Below, piece by piece: positions 8,495 through 15,255 of a DNA stretch of 20,135 nt. The notes below the pieces were generated by a model. It saw only the letters and a program-made list of their open reading frames with translations, was not told where the DNA came from and searched no databases. The stretch is from a virus. The stretch spans positions 1-20,135 of IMG/VR virus record IMGVR_UViG_3300010883_000696; one strand, given 5' to 3'. The translations under genes were made by a program, and so were the position numbers. Every line of letters starts with the position of its first letter. Within the stretch, counting starts at the first letter, position 1.

Positions 8495-9309
8495 ACAGGA
8501 TCAACCACATCAACCAAACTGATCTCAGCGGTATCAACTACGCAGGTATTCGTCTCGTCGTCCCACTTAAATCCCTTTTTGGTCGCGCACATATTTTTCT
8601 CATACAAATAGTCGGGATCACTTACATCAGACTGCGCGTCCTTCTCTTTAAGGCCAACCTCCTGCATCAACGAATCTAGGTCTGTCTCCATATCAATGGG
8701 GTTATGCTGAAGCCCCGCCGCAGACAGCGCCCCACTCAACGCCATTCCTAGAGTCCCAACGACTCCGCCCACCATTCCCATAACCATACCCGCAGGGGTT
8801 TGCGTAGCGGACATAGCACCACTCAGAAGGCCACCTTTCTTGCCATCCTTGTTTGCCGCGTTCACCTCTGCACTGTGGGATTTAGACAGACTGTCAATCG
8901 TTTTGCCATGCTCATCAATAAAGGACTGAACCATGTTCTGCTTTTCTTGCTGAGTGTGGCGGTCTTTCGAATAACTGATACCAAACGTTGTCGCCGGATT
9001 TGTAGACCTGACATTCTCCGTAAGTGACCGCAACTGACTTCTTATGGCATGTGCATCGTGTTGGTGACGAGCGGGTAATGCATTCTGCCTCGTAGTAAAG
9101 TCCTTCTGCATATCTTTGAGGTCAGTATCATCATAGGGAGAGTAATCAACCTCATCGGTCAGATTCATATCAACATCATGACCCTCGTCTGCTTCTTGAC
9201 CCGGACCTGCCGGTGCCGCATGAGCAGCATTTTGTCCACCGGGCGGACCCTGCTCTCCGTGTTCATCTGCTGGATCAGCTTCTGGTGCGCTTGGATCGCC
9301 GTATGCCAT
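8491..9309 (-). CDS. Putative virion or internal protein with Gly-rich hydrophobic patch (272 aa), unknown function
   Basis: I do not recognise a family. Residues 1-60 are Pro/Ala/Asp/Glu-rich and probably disordered. Residues 60-155 are helical and charged (KDMQKDFTTRQN, AIRSQLRSLTENV, QEKQNMVQSFIDEHGKTIDS). Residues 158-200 form a Gly/Ala/Met-rich hydrophobic stretch (GMVMGMVGGVVGTLGMALSG), and the C-terminus has a two-cysteine motif C-x4-G-x-K-W-D-x3-N-x-C. No signal peptide is present. Such a membrane-active patch in a protein encoded between capsid and adaptor genes would suit an ejected internal protein, but that is inference from position and composition. The ATG at 9309 follows the previous stop by 2 bases with no clear ribosome site. 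Confidence 0.72.
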   Translation of the reverse strand: MAYGDPSAPEADPADEHGEQGPPGGQNAAHAAPAGPGQEADEGHDVDMNLTDEVDYSPYDDTDLKDMQKDFTTRQNALPARHQHDAHAIRSQLRSLTENVRSTNPATTFGISYSKDRHTQQEKQNMVQSFIDEHGKTIDSLSKSHSAEVNAANKDGKKGGLLSGAMSATQTPAGMVMGMVGGVVGTLGMALSGALSAAGLQHNPIDMETDLDSLMQEVGLKEKDAQSDVSDPDYLYEKNMCATKKGFKWDDETNTCVVDTAEISLVDVVDPV

Positions 9310-9311
9310 GG

Positions 9312-9554
9312 CTATTTATTCACGGGTCGTTGCCTACGAAAAGGCGCTAGTGAAAAAGACCAGAGTTTAGGCGCCGGATGCATTTCTTCCCGGTACACCT
9401 CACCCTTTTCAAAGTCATCAACCATATGCGGCCCCACTCCGGGGGTTCGGCACACGATAGAAGACTTGTCCATGTTCTTTTCTTTCTTCCAATATTTATT
9501 TTCGTTCATATGCCCACCGGAGGCGTGGAAAAACTCTTTCCAAAAATGTTCCAT
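9312..9554 (-). CDS. Conserved-looking 80-aa protein of unknown function downstream of the capsid
   Basis: The protein starts MEHFWKEFFHASGGHMNENK and contains the Lys-rich segment YWKKEKNMDK and a basic end (APFRRQRPVNK). It has one cysteine and no membrane span. The frame also extends to a GTG at 9587, which has AGG five bases upstream. That longer form (91 aa) would include the inverted repeat at 9561-9586 as codons. I prefer the ATG at 9554 because the repeat-encoded residues (RGAETSPSLS) look non-conserved, though the ATG lacks a visible ribosome site. Its place between the capsid and the 272-aa protein suggests a minor virion or assembly role. Confidence 0.65.
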   Translation of the reverse strand: MEHFWKEFFHASGGHMNENKYWKKEKNMDKSSIVCRTPGVGPHMVDDFEKGEVYREEMHPAPKLWSFSLAPFRRQRPVNK

Positions 9555-9560
9555 AGATAA

Positions 9561-9586
9561 TGAGGGGGACGTTTCCGCCCCCCTCA
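9561..9586 (-). terminator. Inverted repeat after the capsid operon, possible partial terminator
   Basis: TGAGGGGG at 9561-9568 pairs with CCCCCTCA at 9579-9586, an 8-bp GC-rich stem with a 10-base loop. It lies between the 57-aa gene's stop (9594) and the 80-aa gene. On the minus transcript the stem is followed by UUAUCU rather than a U-run, so strong intrinsic termination is not expected. A pause, an RNA-processing site or a 3' end protecting the capsid message are alternatives. Confidence 0.45.
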
Positions 9587-9593
9587 CTGTTAC

Positions 9594-9767
9594 CTAACTG
9601 CCGCCATCTAGACGTGTGCCATGTGGCGCACTAGACGAAGTACCAGTACCAGAAGGCTTCTGGTCTTTGCCTTTAGATGCCAAGCCAAGCGAGGCGAGAG
9701 AATCAGTGATCTTCTGTTGATCAGAAAGACCACTCTTAACACCAACTCCTTGAGTAGACTGTGCCAT
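9594..9767 (-). CDS. Small Gly/Ser/Thr-rich protein (57 aa), unknown function
   Basis: The ATG at 9767 is preceded by AAGGGGGG three bases upstream, a strong ribosome site that overlaps the capsid gene's last codons. The stop is TAG at 9594-9596. The peptide begins MAQSTQGVGVKSGLSDQQKI and ends PSGTGTSSSAPHGTRLDGGS. The first half looks helical and the second half disordered. It sits 9 bases after the capsid stop, so it is transcribed and probably translated at high level with it. No family is recognised. A decoration or assembly peptide is possible but not shown. Confidence 0.65.
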   Translation of the reverse strand: MAQSTQGVGVKSGLSDQQKITDSLASLGLASKGKDQKPSGTGTSSSAPHGTRLDGGS

Positions 9768-9776
9768 ATGCCCCCC

Positions 9777-10754
9777 TTAAACCGCGCTGTCCCACAAGAC
9801 ACAACGTGCTTGTGCGGCGGTTGTATGAACGAGGCCAGCACCGCCCAAATAATACCAGGCGATCCCCCGCGATCTTCCGAAGTCGGTCGGAATTTTCCCT
9901 CGAACCTCTTCGGGAATAGCGACAGCCTCTGCGACAGTGTCAGAACCCAAGAAGACAGCCCAATCGGACTTAGCATTTGACCACGCAGCAGCCGCAGTAC
10001 CCATGCCAGCCGCCGCACCGCCTTTGGCGCGGTAAGTCTGCTCAACAAAACGGACACCTTCATAACGCCCTGTCTCACCATTTCGAATCATCTGAAAGCC
10101 TGTCTCGACGTACTGCGAGATGGATTCCAAATTATTCTTCATGGTGCGGAACGTAGTGGGCCAACCAATGCAGAAATAATCGTCCCCGCTATAAGCAGGA
10201 ATGTTTCTCTCTTTCATTGTGTCAACGACGGCTTTGATGTGATCTTTGCCTAGCGCGACATTGTTGGTTGCCGTTGCGGTTCCATTGGTGGTCAGCACAA
10301 CCGTATCGGTTGCCGTACCGGCAGTAGGTACAACCCGTAGAGGCGTAGCATCAATCTGGTCAGCAACCAGATCGTCTAGCACTTGGGCCGCATCTATCTT
10401 TAGGACCTTATGTATGATCTCCTTAACAGGTTGCTCAGACAAATCGTCCAGTTTTGACGAAAACGGAATACTATTTCCGTACTCGCCGATGGTCATGGTT
10501 CCCTGCGAGATGGTGAAATTTGTTTCGGCAATCGCCGTACCTTCAGTCAACGCCGCACCAGCAGTAGCAACAGTTGAGTACACATTCCAATGGAACGTGT
10601 CGCCCTTACTGAGCCCTTGATGCGCCGCATCCTTTACGTCGGCAAACTGACGAAACTTCACTATCGGACGCAGAGAAACACGTAACTCTTTACTTAAATT
10701 TAGGGAGTACATATAGCCACCGAGGCTACTGGTTCCCCATACTTGTCCAGCCAT
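9777..10754 (-). CDS. Major capsid protein, N4-gp56 family (325 aa)
   Basis: This is the main shell protein of the head. Features typical of the N4-gp56 capsid family: an N-terminal arm with RPIVKFRQFADVK; the segment ALTEGTAIAETNFTISQG at about 70-87; GEYGNSIPFSSKLDDLSEQP; a spine-like helix with KVLKIDAAQVLDDLVADQ; and a C-terminal half with GDDYFCIGWP, NGETGRYEGVRFVEQ and GRSRGIAWYYLGG. Length fits the family. The ATG has AAGGA nine bases upstream, the best-looking ribosome site in the block, as expected for the most abundant product. It follows the scaffold gene by 38 bases. Confidence 0.93.
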   Translation of the reverse strand: MAGQVWGTSSLGGYMYSLNLSKELRVSLRPIVKFRQFADVKDAAHQGLSKGDTFHWNVYSTVATAGAALTEGTAIAETNFTISQGTMTIGEYGNSIPFSSKLDDLSEQPVKEIIHKVLKIDAAQVLDDLVADQIDATPLRVVPTAGTATDTVVLTTNGTATATNNVALGKDHIKAVVDTMKERNIPAYSGDDYFCIGWPTTFRTMKNNLESISQYVETGFQMIRNGETGRYEGVRFVEQTYRAKGGAAAGMGTAAAAWSNAKSDWAVFLGSDTVAEAVAIPEEVRGKIPTDFGRSRGIAWYYLGGAGLVHTTAAQARCVLWDSAV

Positions 10755-10792
10755 GAGTGTGTTTCCTTAGTCGAAAAAATGAAGAATGGAAA

Positions 10793-11761
10793 TTAGACTA
10801 ACTGACCTCTTTGTTGTCGCATTTCCGTAATGATGTCGGAGTAAGTTGGTTCGGTTTCATCCTCGCCTAAGTGAGCGCGAGCATTGACCGGAGCAACCTC
10901 ATCCATGTCCTGCTTTCTTTGTTGTCGTCCTTTATCGGCTTTCCCGCCCAACTGCTCAACGTACTTGAACAGCCAATCCTTGGCGTAGGAACCACACTCC
11001 TGCATGATTTCCCACGGATCACGGGTAGGGTCGTTTTGATAAAGTTCCGCAGAACGGCGGTCTGCAACAGCAAGCAATGAAGGATCAGCAACTATCTCTG
11101 GATACTCGTCATGAAACATCTTGACGGCTTCCTGTCGCCTAACTTCATAACCCTGTTCGCGGGCCGCTTTCTCCTCTTCCCGCATTTCCGCCTTGGTTCT
11201 CTCGATAATTGACTTAACGTCAATCGATTGAGCCTTTGGCTTCTCTGCGGCGCGAATCTGCTTAAGCATTTGGTTTGCTTTCGCTTCATCGCCCTGAAAG
11301 AGGGCATCGTGGTATTGACCATAAAGGTCGTCAGTCGCGTCCGAATCGGATGGCGATACTTCTTCACCAGCGTCCGAAGATGGCTGGCTTGTTTGCGCTT
11401 CTAATTGAGCGCGGAAAGCATTCAGTTTCGCTTCATATTCAGCCAACTCACGTTGGCGTTCAGCGGCTTCCTGAAGGCGTTTATCGGCAGATGAGTTCTT
11501 TTGATACTGCGCTAGAACATCGCCGTAAGGAATTTCGACTTCTTCACCATCAACTTTCGCACTGACGTACCACTGATCGTCCTTGCGTAATAATGGCGTT
11601 AAAGGCTCATTCCTAGTCGGCTCATCTTCCCTATACTCGTCATCATAGGCTTCGTGACCCTCATGTACCGTAGCCGCAATCCGTTCCAACGCAGATTGCT
11701 GCTCCGATAAATGTTCCCCCTTGGTTTCAGAAACGTCCTGTTGGATAGCATCATCGGCCAT
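10793..11761 (-). CDS. Capsid scaffolding protein (322 aa)
   Basis: It probably forms the internal scaffold for head assembly and is lost or cleaved afterwards. It is strongly acidic and hydrophilic with no cysteine except one near 256. The first 60 residues are disordered (EYREDEPTRNEP). A KVDGEEVEIPYGDVLAQYQ beta/helix motif at about 69-87 is common in scaffolds of gp56-type phages. A coiled coil spans about 91-125 (RLQEAAERQRELAEYEAKL), then a Ser/Asp spacer. A long Glu/Lys helix follows at about 180-215, and a C-terminal helix region after it. The location directly before the capsid gene is the standard one. AAGGGG lies nine bases before the ATG. Confidence 0.85.
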   Translation of the reverse strand: MADDAIQQDVSETKGEHLSEQQSALERIAATVHEGHEAYDDEYREDEPTRNEPLTPLLRKDDQWYVSAKVDGEEVEIPYGDVLAQYQKNSSADKRLQEAAERQRELAEYEAKLNAFRAQLEAQTSQPSSDAGEEVSPSDSDATDDLYGQYHDALFQGDEAKANQMLKQIRAAEKPKAQSIDVKSIIERTKAEMREEEKAAREQGYEVRRQEAVKMFHDEYPEIVADPSLLAVADRRSAELYQNDPTRDPWEIMQECGSYAKDWLFKYVEQLGGKADKGRQQRKQDMDEVAPVNARAHLGEDETEPTYSDIITEMRQQRGQLV

Positions 11762-11766
11762 AACAA

Positions 11767-12048
11767 TTAACCCCTTGTTATCTCTTGCAGAGATTCCTCT
11801 GCGTGTTTTGCTTGATTGATAGCCTCTTCAAGCCAAGTAATGACTAAAGAGGGCAATCGAGCGCGGAATTGAAGTTCACGAATGGTTTCTACGTCCTCTG
11901 GATTTGCGAGAGTCCAAGAATCAAATGCTTCCTGCTTGGCTTTATCCGCTCGTCCGAGGATGTACCGACCTACCTTGGAACTTAGAAATTCTTTTGTTTG
12001 AAGCCCAAGTCGGGCCTCCGCAATTAATAATTCTGCTTCGTCAGTCAA
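11767..12048 (-). CDS. Conserved phage protein of unknown function between portal and scaffold (93 aa)
   Basis: An all-helical, Glu/Ala-rich protein: LLIAEARLGLQTKEFLSSKVG, RYILGRADKAKQEA, then EDVETIRELQFRARLPSLV and a terminal helix LEEAINQAKHAEESLQ. Proteins with this A-R-L-G ... S-x-V-G-R-Y-(I/L) pattern are common at this locus in gp56-type phages, but I know no assigned function. Translation starts at TTG (12048) within a TTGA overlap with the stop of the 50-aa gene. There is no competing ATG nearby. It ends 5 bases before the scaffold ATG. Confidence 0.8.
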   Translation of the reverse strand: MTDEAELLIAEARLGLQTKEFLSSKVGRYILGRADKAKQEAFDSWTLANPEDVETIRELQFRARLPSLVITWLEEAINQAKHAEESLQEITRG

Positions 12049-12197
12049 GTGATCTCAGCGTGCATCTTCTCGATTGAAGTTCTTGCGGTTCTCATAAAGA
12101 TGTTTGGAGCAAAGGCATGAATCAGAGAAGTTATCCACAGGGAGAAAAACCTCCACGAATACTTCATAGACCTAGCCCAATGCTCGGCATAACCCAT
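12045..12197 (-). CDS. Small membrane-associated protein, DUF6356-like (50 aa)
   Basis: The short frame is MGYAEHWARSMKYSWRFFSL, then WITSLIHAFAPNIFMRTART and SIEKMHAEIT. The layout matches what I recall of DUF6356: an aromatic/basic N-terminal helix, a hydrophobic stretch with the hallmark L-I-H-A-x-x-P, a Thr/Ala section, and a final amphipathic helix with I-x-x-(M/L)-H-x-E. The ATG at 12197 has AAGAG six bases upstream. An in-frame ATG at 12203 is a less well-spaced alternative. It fills the space between portal and the 93-aa gene and overlaps the latter by TTGA. The hydrophobic segment is about 20 residues, enough for one membrane pass. Function is unknown. Confidence 0.72.
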   Translation of the reverse strand: MGYAEHWARSMKYSWRFFSLWITSLIHAFAPNIFMRTARTSIEKMHAEIT

Positions 12198-12217
12198 CTC
12201 CATCTCTTGCAAATGGC

Positions 12218-14461
12218 TCAACCTTCCGCCCCTTGAACACTGCCGTATTGATCATTCATCAAAACCTCACTCATCTTTTTACCTTCCGGGTCAATTCCGA
12301 TATCGGGCTGATCCATCATCATCTTGTGAACCAGTGCCTCTTTCTGAAGTAGCAGTTCACCTCTTGCGATATCGTTCTTTTCTGCCTTGATGCGTGAATC
12401 AATCATTCTTATCTGTTGATTCATTGAGTCACGACGCTCTGCGGAATCGGTCTGCATCTGAGTGGATCGCATCTCACCCATCGCCTTCTCTTTGGCGGCG
12501 GTAACATCAGCCTGCCCCTTGATCTGTGCGGCAAGAATGCGACCTTGAACATCCATTTCCTTAGACGATCCCTGTTGCATCAGGTGTTCAACGGCGGCAG
12601 TAATCTCGTCCAACTGCCCAGCCATTTGATCGATACGGGCCTGATCCTGTGGTGCGAGGAATCGTTTGGAATCCTTGTAACCTAATGCACCAAATACTTC
12701 CTTGCTGATCTCCTCCAGATTTAATGAGTTAACGATGTCCGGATTGATTTCCCCCATCGTTCTGATGCCCATAAGCAATCTTTCAATCTTCTTGACAGGG
12801 TCAGTCGCGCCAATACCAACATTTACACCGACCGTCATTTCATGGCGTAGTAATTCATCGGCTTCATCACCAGTAAACTTCTGAAATGAGCCCGCCTCAG
12901 CATTTGCATCCTGTTCAGCGCGACTCGTTGCAATATTCATCACCACTTCATCGGTTTCGTAGTACTGCTCCAGACGAACCAACTGCATCAGTACACGCTC
13001 TATCCACGTTTCAGCGAATGTCCTGACCATGTACTCCATTTGGGAGTTAGCCTGCCCGGACAACATCTCCATGCCGCCAACGGTTTCGTTCATCAGGCGA
13101 TTGGTTTGCACTGTCCCCTGAGAGAAATTACCGGCAAGGTCATCAAAATCTACGTTGAGTCGATCCTGTTCCTCGTACGCACTCGCTGTAATATCTGGCG
13201 TATTCACGACCTGAACATCTGTCATCGGATCATCCATCATCACAGAACCACCCGGCACACTTCTCTTGAGTGCATGGATGTCGATGTTGGAACTTCTGCG
13301 AATGTGGTAACGCTTGTTCAGCACCAACTGGACGTTATCTGTCCTCTGGTTGGCAATGTCATTCGCCGCTGTCTGTAAGTCCTGCGTCAACTCAATCAGT
13401 GACGATGGGTAACACTTATGGGCCTCAATCGTTGTTGAGCCCATCACATAAGGACGCTCGCCATTCCTGAGATGCGGGTAAACCTCTTGTAACGGTTTGG
13501 GCGATGTCAGCATATGCTCAGTGCCAGCCGTGTAAAAAAGCCAATCTTTCCCGCTCTTGCGGATGATGTTCTTATGAATGAATACAGTGGTGTATTCAGA
13601 AATATCGTTAACTCGACCTGCAAGCGGGTCTTGCCTGTTCCCCTGCCTCGTCTGTCGCGTGGAGTCAAACTCACTCTTTCGGGATGACTCAAGCAACTCA
13701 CCAGTCGTTAAACTCTTCCACTTCGGCTCACCCGTCTTCTGATCAATATCATCCATCTTCTCCAAGACATCTGCGATGTACATGGGGATCACTTCGATAA
13801 CGAAGGGGGATGTCCCAACAGGGTCACTCCAATCTGCCGCCGGATCGATTCGAAAGTTCTCAGAAGCAATCAGCCTGATGTATGGGCAATCCTTGACTAC
13901 CTTCGTTTCTTCCCGCGACTCCTCCGCTTCTGTCCCATCCTCATTAAGGACGACGTTTCCAGCGTCATCAAACAACGGCTCCTTAATGCGAACCTTTTCT
14001 TCTTTGTACTCCCAATACTGGTGCGAAACCACGCTACCAAAAACAAGTGCCTCTTGGTATGCGGCAACCAAGGTTTGAAACCACGGGATGGTTTTTGTTA
14101 GACGATACTGAAGCAGGTGCTTGAGTATGGTCGCAGAAGCCCTTTGATTCTCGTCTGAATCGTTCTCCGGATAGACTGATACAACATCCTCTGTCGCAAA
14201 AAACGCAGAAGCAATCGCGGCTTCATTGGTTCGTATCGCCGATCTTGTCTTAGGCCGGAAAAGGCGTGATCGATGTGCATAAGTCTGGGTATGGTACTTA
14301 GAACCTGACGGATGCTCTGATTGAAACAGTGAGATATTTCTCTCCCACTGTCTCCTGTAGTTGGCATCCAAATACGACGTTGACGATGTGTACGCATCCT
14401 TCGCCAATCGAAGCCAAGGAGATCGTTCCGTTTCCTTATTAAGGGGGGCTTCCTCATTCAT
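12218..14461 (-). CDS. Portal protein (747 aa)
   Basis: It would form the dodecameric ring at one capsid vertex through which DNA enters and leaves. The N-terminus has a long helix followed by W-E-R-N-I-S-L-F-x-S-E-H and SRLFRPKTRSAIRTNEAAIA at about 67-86, typical of portals from short-tailed phages. The core carries a GSVVSHQYWEY stretch, an IRLIASENFRIDPAADWSDP segment, NERPYVMGST-like strands (NGERPYVMGSTTIEAHKCYP) and ANDIANQRTDNVQLVLNKRY. NRLMNETVGGMEMLSGQANS precedes the stem helices. The last 150 residues are a Glu/Lys/Gln coiled coil (about 610-715), as in barrel-bearing portals. Its ATG overlaps the upstream gene by 8 bases. Size and neighbours (terminase before, scaffold and capsid after) agree. 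Confidence 0.92.
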   Translation of the reverse strand: MNEEAPLNKETERSPWLRLAKDAYTSSTSYLDANYRRQWERNISLFQSEHPSGSKYHTQTYAHRSRLFRPKTRSAIRTNEAAIASAFFATEDVVSVYPENDSDENQRASATILKHLLQYRLTKTIPWFQTLVAAYQEALVFGSVVSHQYWEYKEEKVRIKEPLFDDAGNVVLNEDGTEAEESREETKVVKDCPYIRLIASENFRIDPAADWSDPVGTSPFVIEVIPMYIADVLEKMDDIDQKTGEPKWKSLTTGELLESSRKSEFDSTRQTRQGNRQDPLAGRVNDISEYTTVFIHKNIIRKSGKDWLFYTAGTEHMLTSPKPLQEVYPHLRNGERPYVMGSTTIEAHKCYPSSLIELTQDLQTAANDIANQRTDNVQLVLNKRYHIRRSSNIDIHALKRSVPGGSVMMDDPMTDVQVVNTPDITASAYEEQDRLNVDFDDLAGNFSQGTVQTNRLMNETVGGMEMLSGQANSQMEYMVRTFAETWIERVLMQLVRLEQYYETDEVVMNIATSRAEQDANAEAGSFQKFTGDEADELLRHEMTVGVNVGIGATDPVKKIERLLMGIRTMGEINPDIVNSLNLEEISKEVFGALGYKDSKRFLAPQDQARIDQMAGQLDEITAAVEHLMQQGSSKEMDVQGRILAAQIKGQADVTAAKEKAMGEMRSTQMQTDSAERRDSMNQQIRMIDSRIKAEKNDIARGELLLQKEALVHKMMMDQPDIGIDPEGKKMSEVLMNDQYGSVQGAEG

Positions 14462-14801
14462 CGAATTTCACTTCACCCGTATGATCCCGACTTAGGGATG
14501 CCATTTCTGTTTCGTTCACCTTTCCTCTGGACACCTTTGCGCGTTCGAGCAATTCACCGGCCCACCGCATTACGTTTCTGTATTCTGGGTCGATATCTGT
14601 GACCCGAATCCACATACCGTACTTGGCAGAAAGACCCTCGTTCCAAATAGCCAACATGGAGTAATCGTTACTTGGCCCCACGGCCCACAAGTGGCCGGGA
14701 TAATGCTTATTCAATGTATCCGCCACATTTTTAACCATCGTCACAACACCAGCTTCTTTAAGCATTGACCGCTTATGTTGATCAATAACTATCCTGGTCA
14801 T
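14454..14801 (-). CDS. Hypothetical protein upstream of portal (115 aa)
   Basis: I do not recognise a family. The sequence is a mixed alpha/beta soluble protein: a basic N-terminal strand (TRIVIDQHKRSMLKEAG), a helix (VVTMVKNVADTLNKHYPGHL), a WAVGPSNDYSMLAIWNEGL strand-turn-strand, MWIRVTDIDPEYRNVMRWAG, and an acidic tail KFDE. The start overlaps the 42-aa membrane peptide gene by ATGA and the end overlaps portal by 8 bases, so it is a true member of the translated chain. The alternation of strand and helix would suit a small virion-assembly or accessory factor, but nothing specific is shown. Confidence 0.78.
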   Translation of the reverse strand: MTRIVIDQHKRSMLKEAGVVTMVKNVADTLNKHYPGHLWAVGPSNDYSMLAIWNEGLSAKYGMWIRVTDIDPEYRNVMRWAGELLERAKVSRGKVNETEMASLSRDHTGEVKFDE

Positions 14802-14926
14802 TTAACAGGCTCAACCACTGAAGGCTCGCCAAATAACGCCCCACCAACAAGAATGACAACGATGGCGACTATCGCAATCTTCGTGACCAATCCTGAGTTA
14901 TTCCACATTTCCATGATTTTTTGCAT
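14798..14926 (-). CDS. Single-span small membrane protein (42 aa)
   Basis: ATG at 14926 has a very good ribosome site (AGAGGTGAGT directly before it). The peptide begins MQKIMEMWNNSGLVTKIAIV and continues through AIVVILVGGALFG to EPSVVEPVK. Residues 14-33 form one membrane helix with a Gly-rich end. The N-terminal side carries Lys and the C-terminal side Glu/Lys, so orientation is not obvious. The stop overlaps the 115-aa gene start (ATGA). A holin-like or other membrane role can be imagined, but no partner lysis gene (endolysin, spanin) is seen beside it. Confidence 0.72.
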   Translation of the reverse strand: MQKIMEMWNNSGLVTKIAIVAIVVILVGGALFGEPSVVEPVK

Positions 14927-14928
14927 AC

Positions 14929-15075
14929 TCACCTCTTTCGCCCATAGGGGCGGCTCGGATTCTCGTACAACTTTCTTCTTCTAAAGTCGTAAACCATGAC
15001 AGGCTGTTCCGGCCCTTCCGCCTTATCAACCAATTCTTTCCAACTGTAATTTCTTGTCTTTACCGTCTGCCTCAA
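14929..15075 (-). CDS. Small basic protein of unknown function (48 aa), TTG start
   Basis: Reading from TTG at 15075 gives MRQTVKTRNYSWKELVDKAE, then a GPEQPVMVYDFRRRKLYENP segment and a SRPYGRKR end. AGAGAGG lies nine bases upstream, and TTGA overlaps the previous stop. An internal ATG at 14997 would leave only 22 residues and would lose the patterned N-terminal half, so TTG is preferred. The stop (14929-14931) is 2 bases from the next ATG. The P-V-x-V-Y-D-F ... Y-E-N-P-S-R pattern looks like a conserved short domain. Function is unknown. Confidence 0.68.
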   Translation of the reverse strand: MRQTVKTRNYSWKELVDKAEGPEQPVMVYDFRRRKLYENPSRPYGRKR

Positions 15076-15245
15076 TGCAGTACCCTCTCTTCTCTTTCGC
15101 CCATAACCTCAACAGTCTCCTGCACGATCTGACATAACAACTCACTCAGTGCGCGAGTGATCTCTAACTCGGCCAATTCTTCGGGCTGAAGTTTCGTAAA
15201 ATTAGAAAGAAACATCAGTGCCACCTGATCCGGATTGTTGAACAT
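15072..15245 (-). CDS. Small helical protein after terminase (57 aa), unknown function
   Basis: ATG at 15245 with GAGGA eight bases upstream, 10 bases after the terminase stop. The peptide starts MFNNPDQVALMFLSNFTKLQ, continues as a Glu/Leu-rich helix (PEELAELEITRALSELLCQI), and ends VQETVEVMGEREERVLH. The same frame runs further upstream inside terminase, but that extension is antisense-like Cys/Ser-rich filler and the ribosome site marks this ATG. All-helical and acidic, it could be a packaging accessory by position. It does not show a DNA-binding helix-turn-helix, so I do not call it the small terminase subunit. Confidence 0.7.
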   Translation of the reverse strand: MFNNPDQVALMFLSNFTKLQPEELAELEITRALSELLCQIVQETVEVMGEREERVLH

Positions 15246-15255
15246 TGCTGAATCC

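Noticed and set aside
9178-9597. A 139-codon plus-strand frame
   Set aside because: Opposes two minus-strand genes with better features; Cys/Phe-rich antisense product.
9608-10081. A 157-codon minus-strand frame inside the capsid gene
   Set aside because: Overlaps the well-supported capsid protein in another frame; composition is random, basic and Leu-rich.
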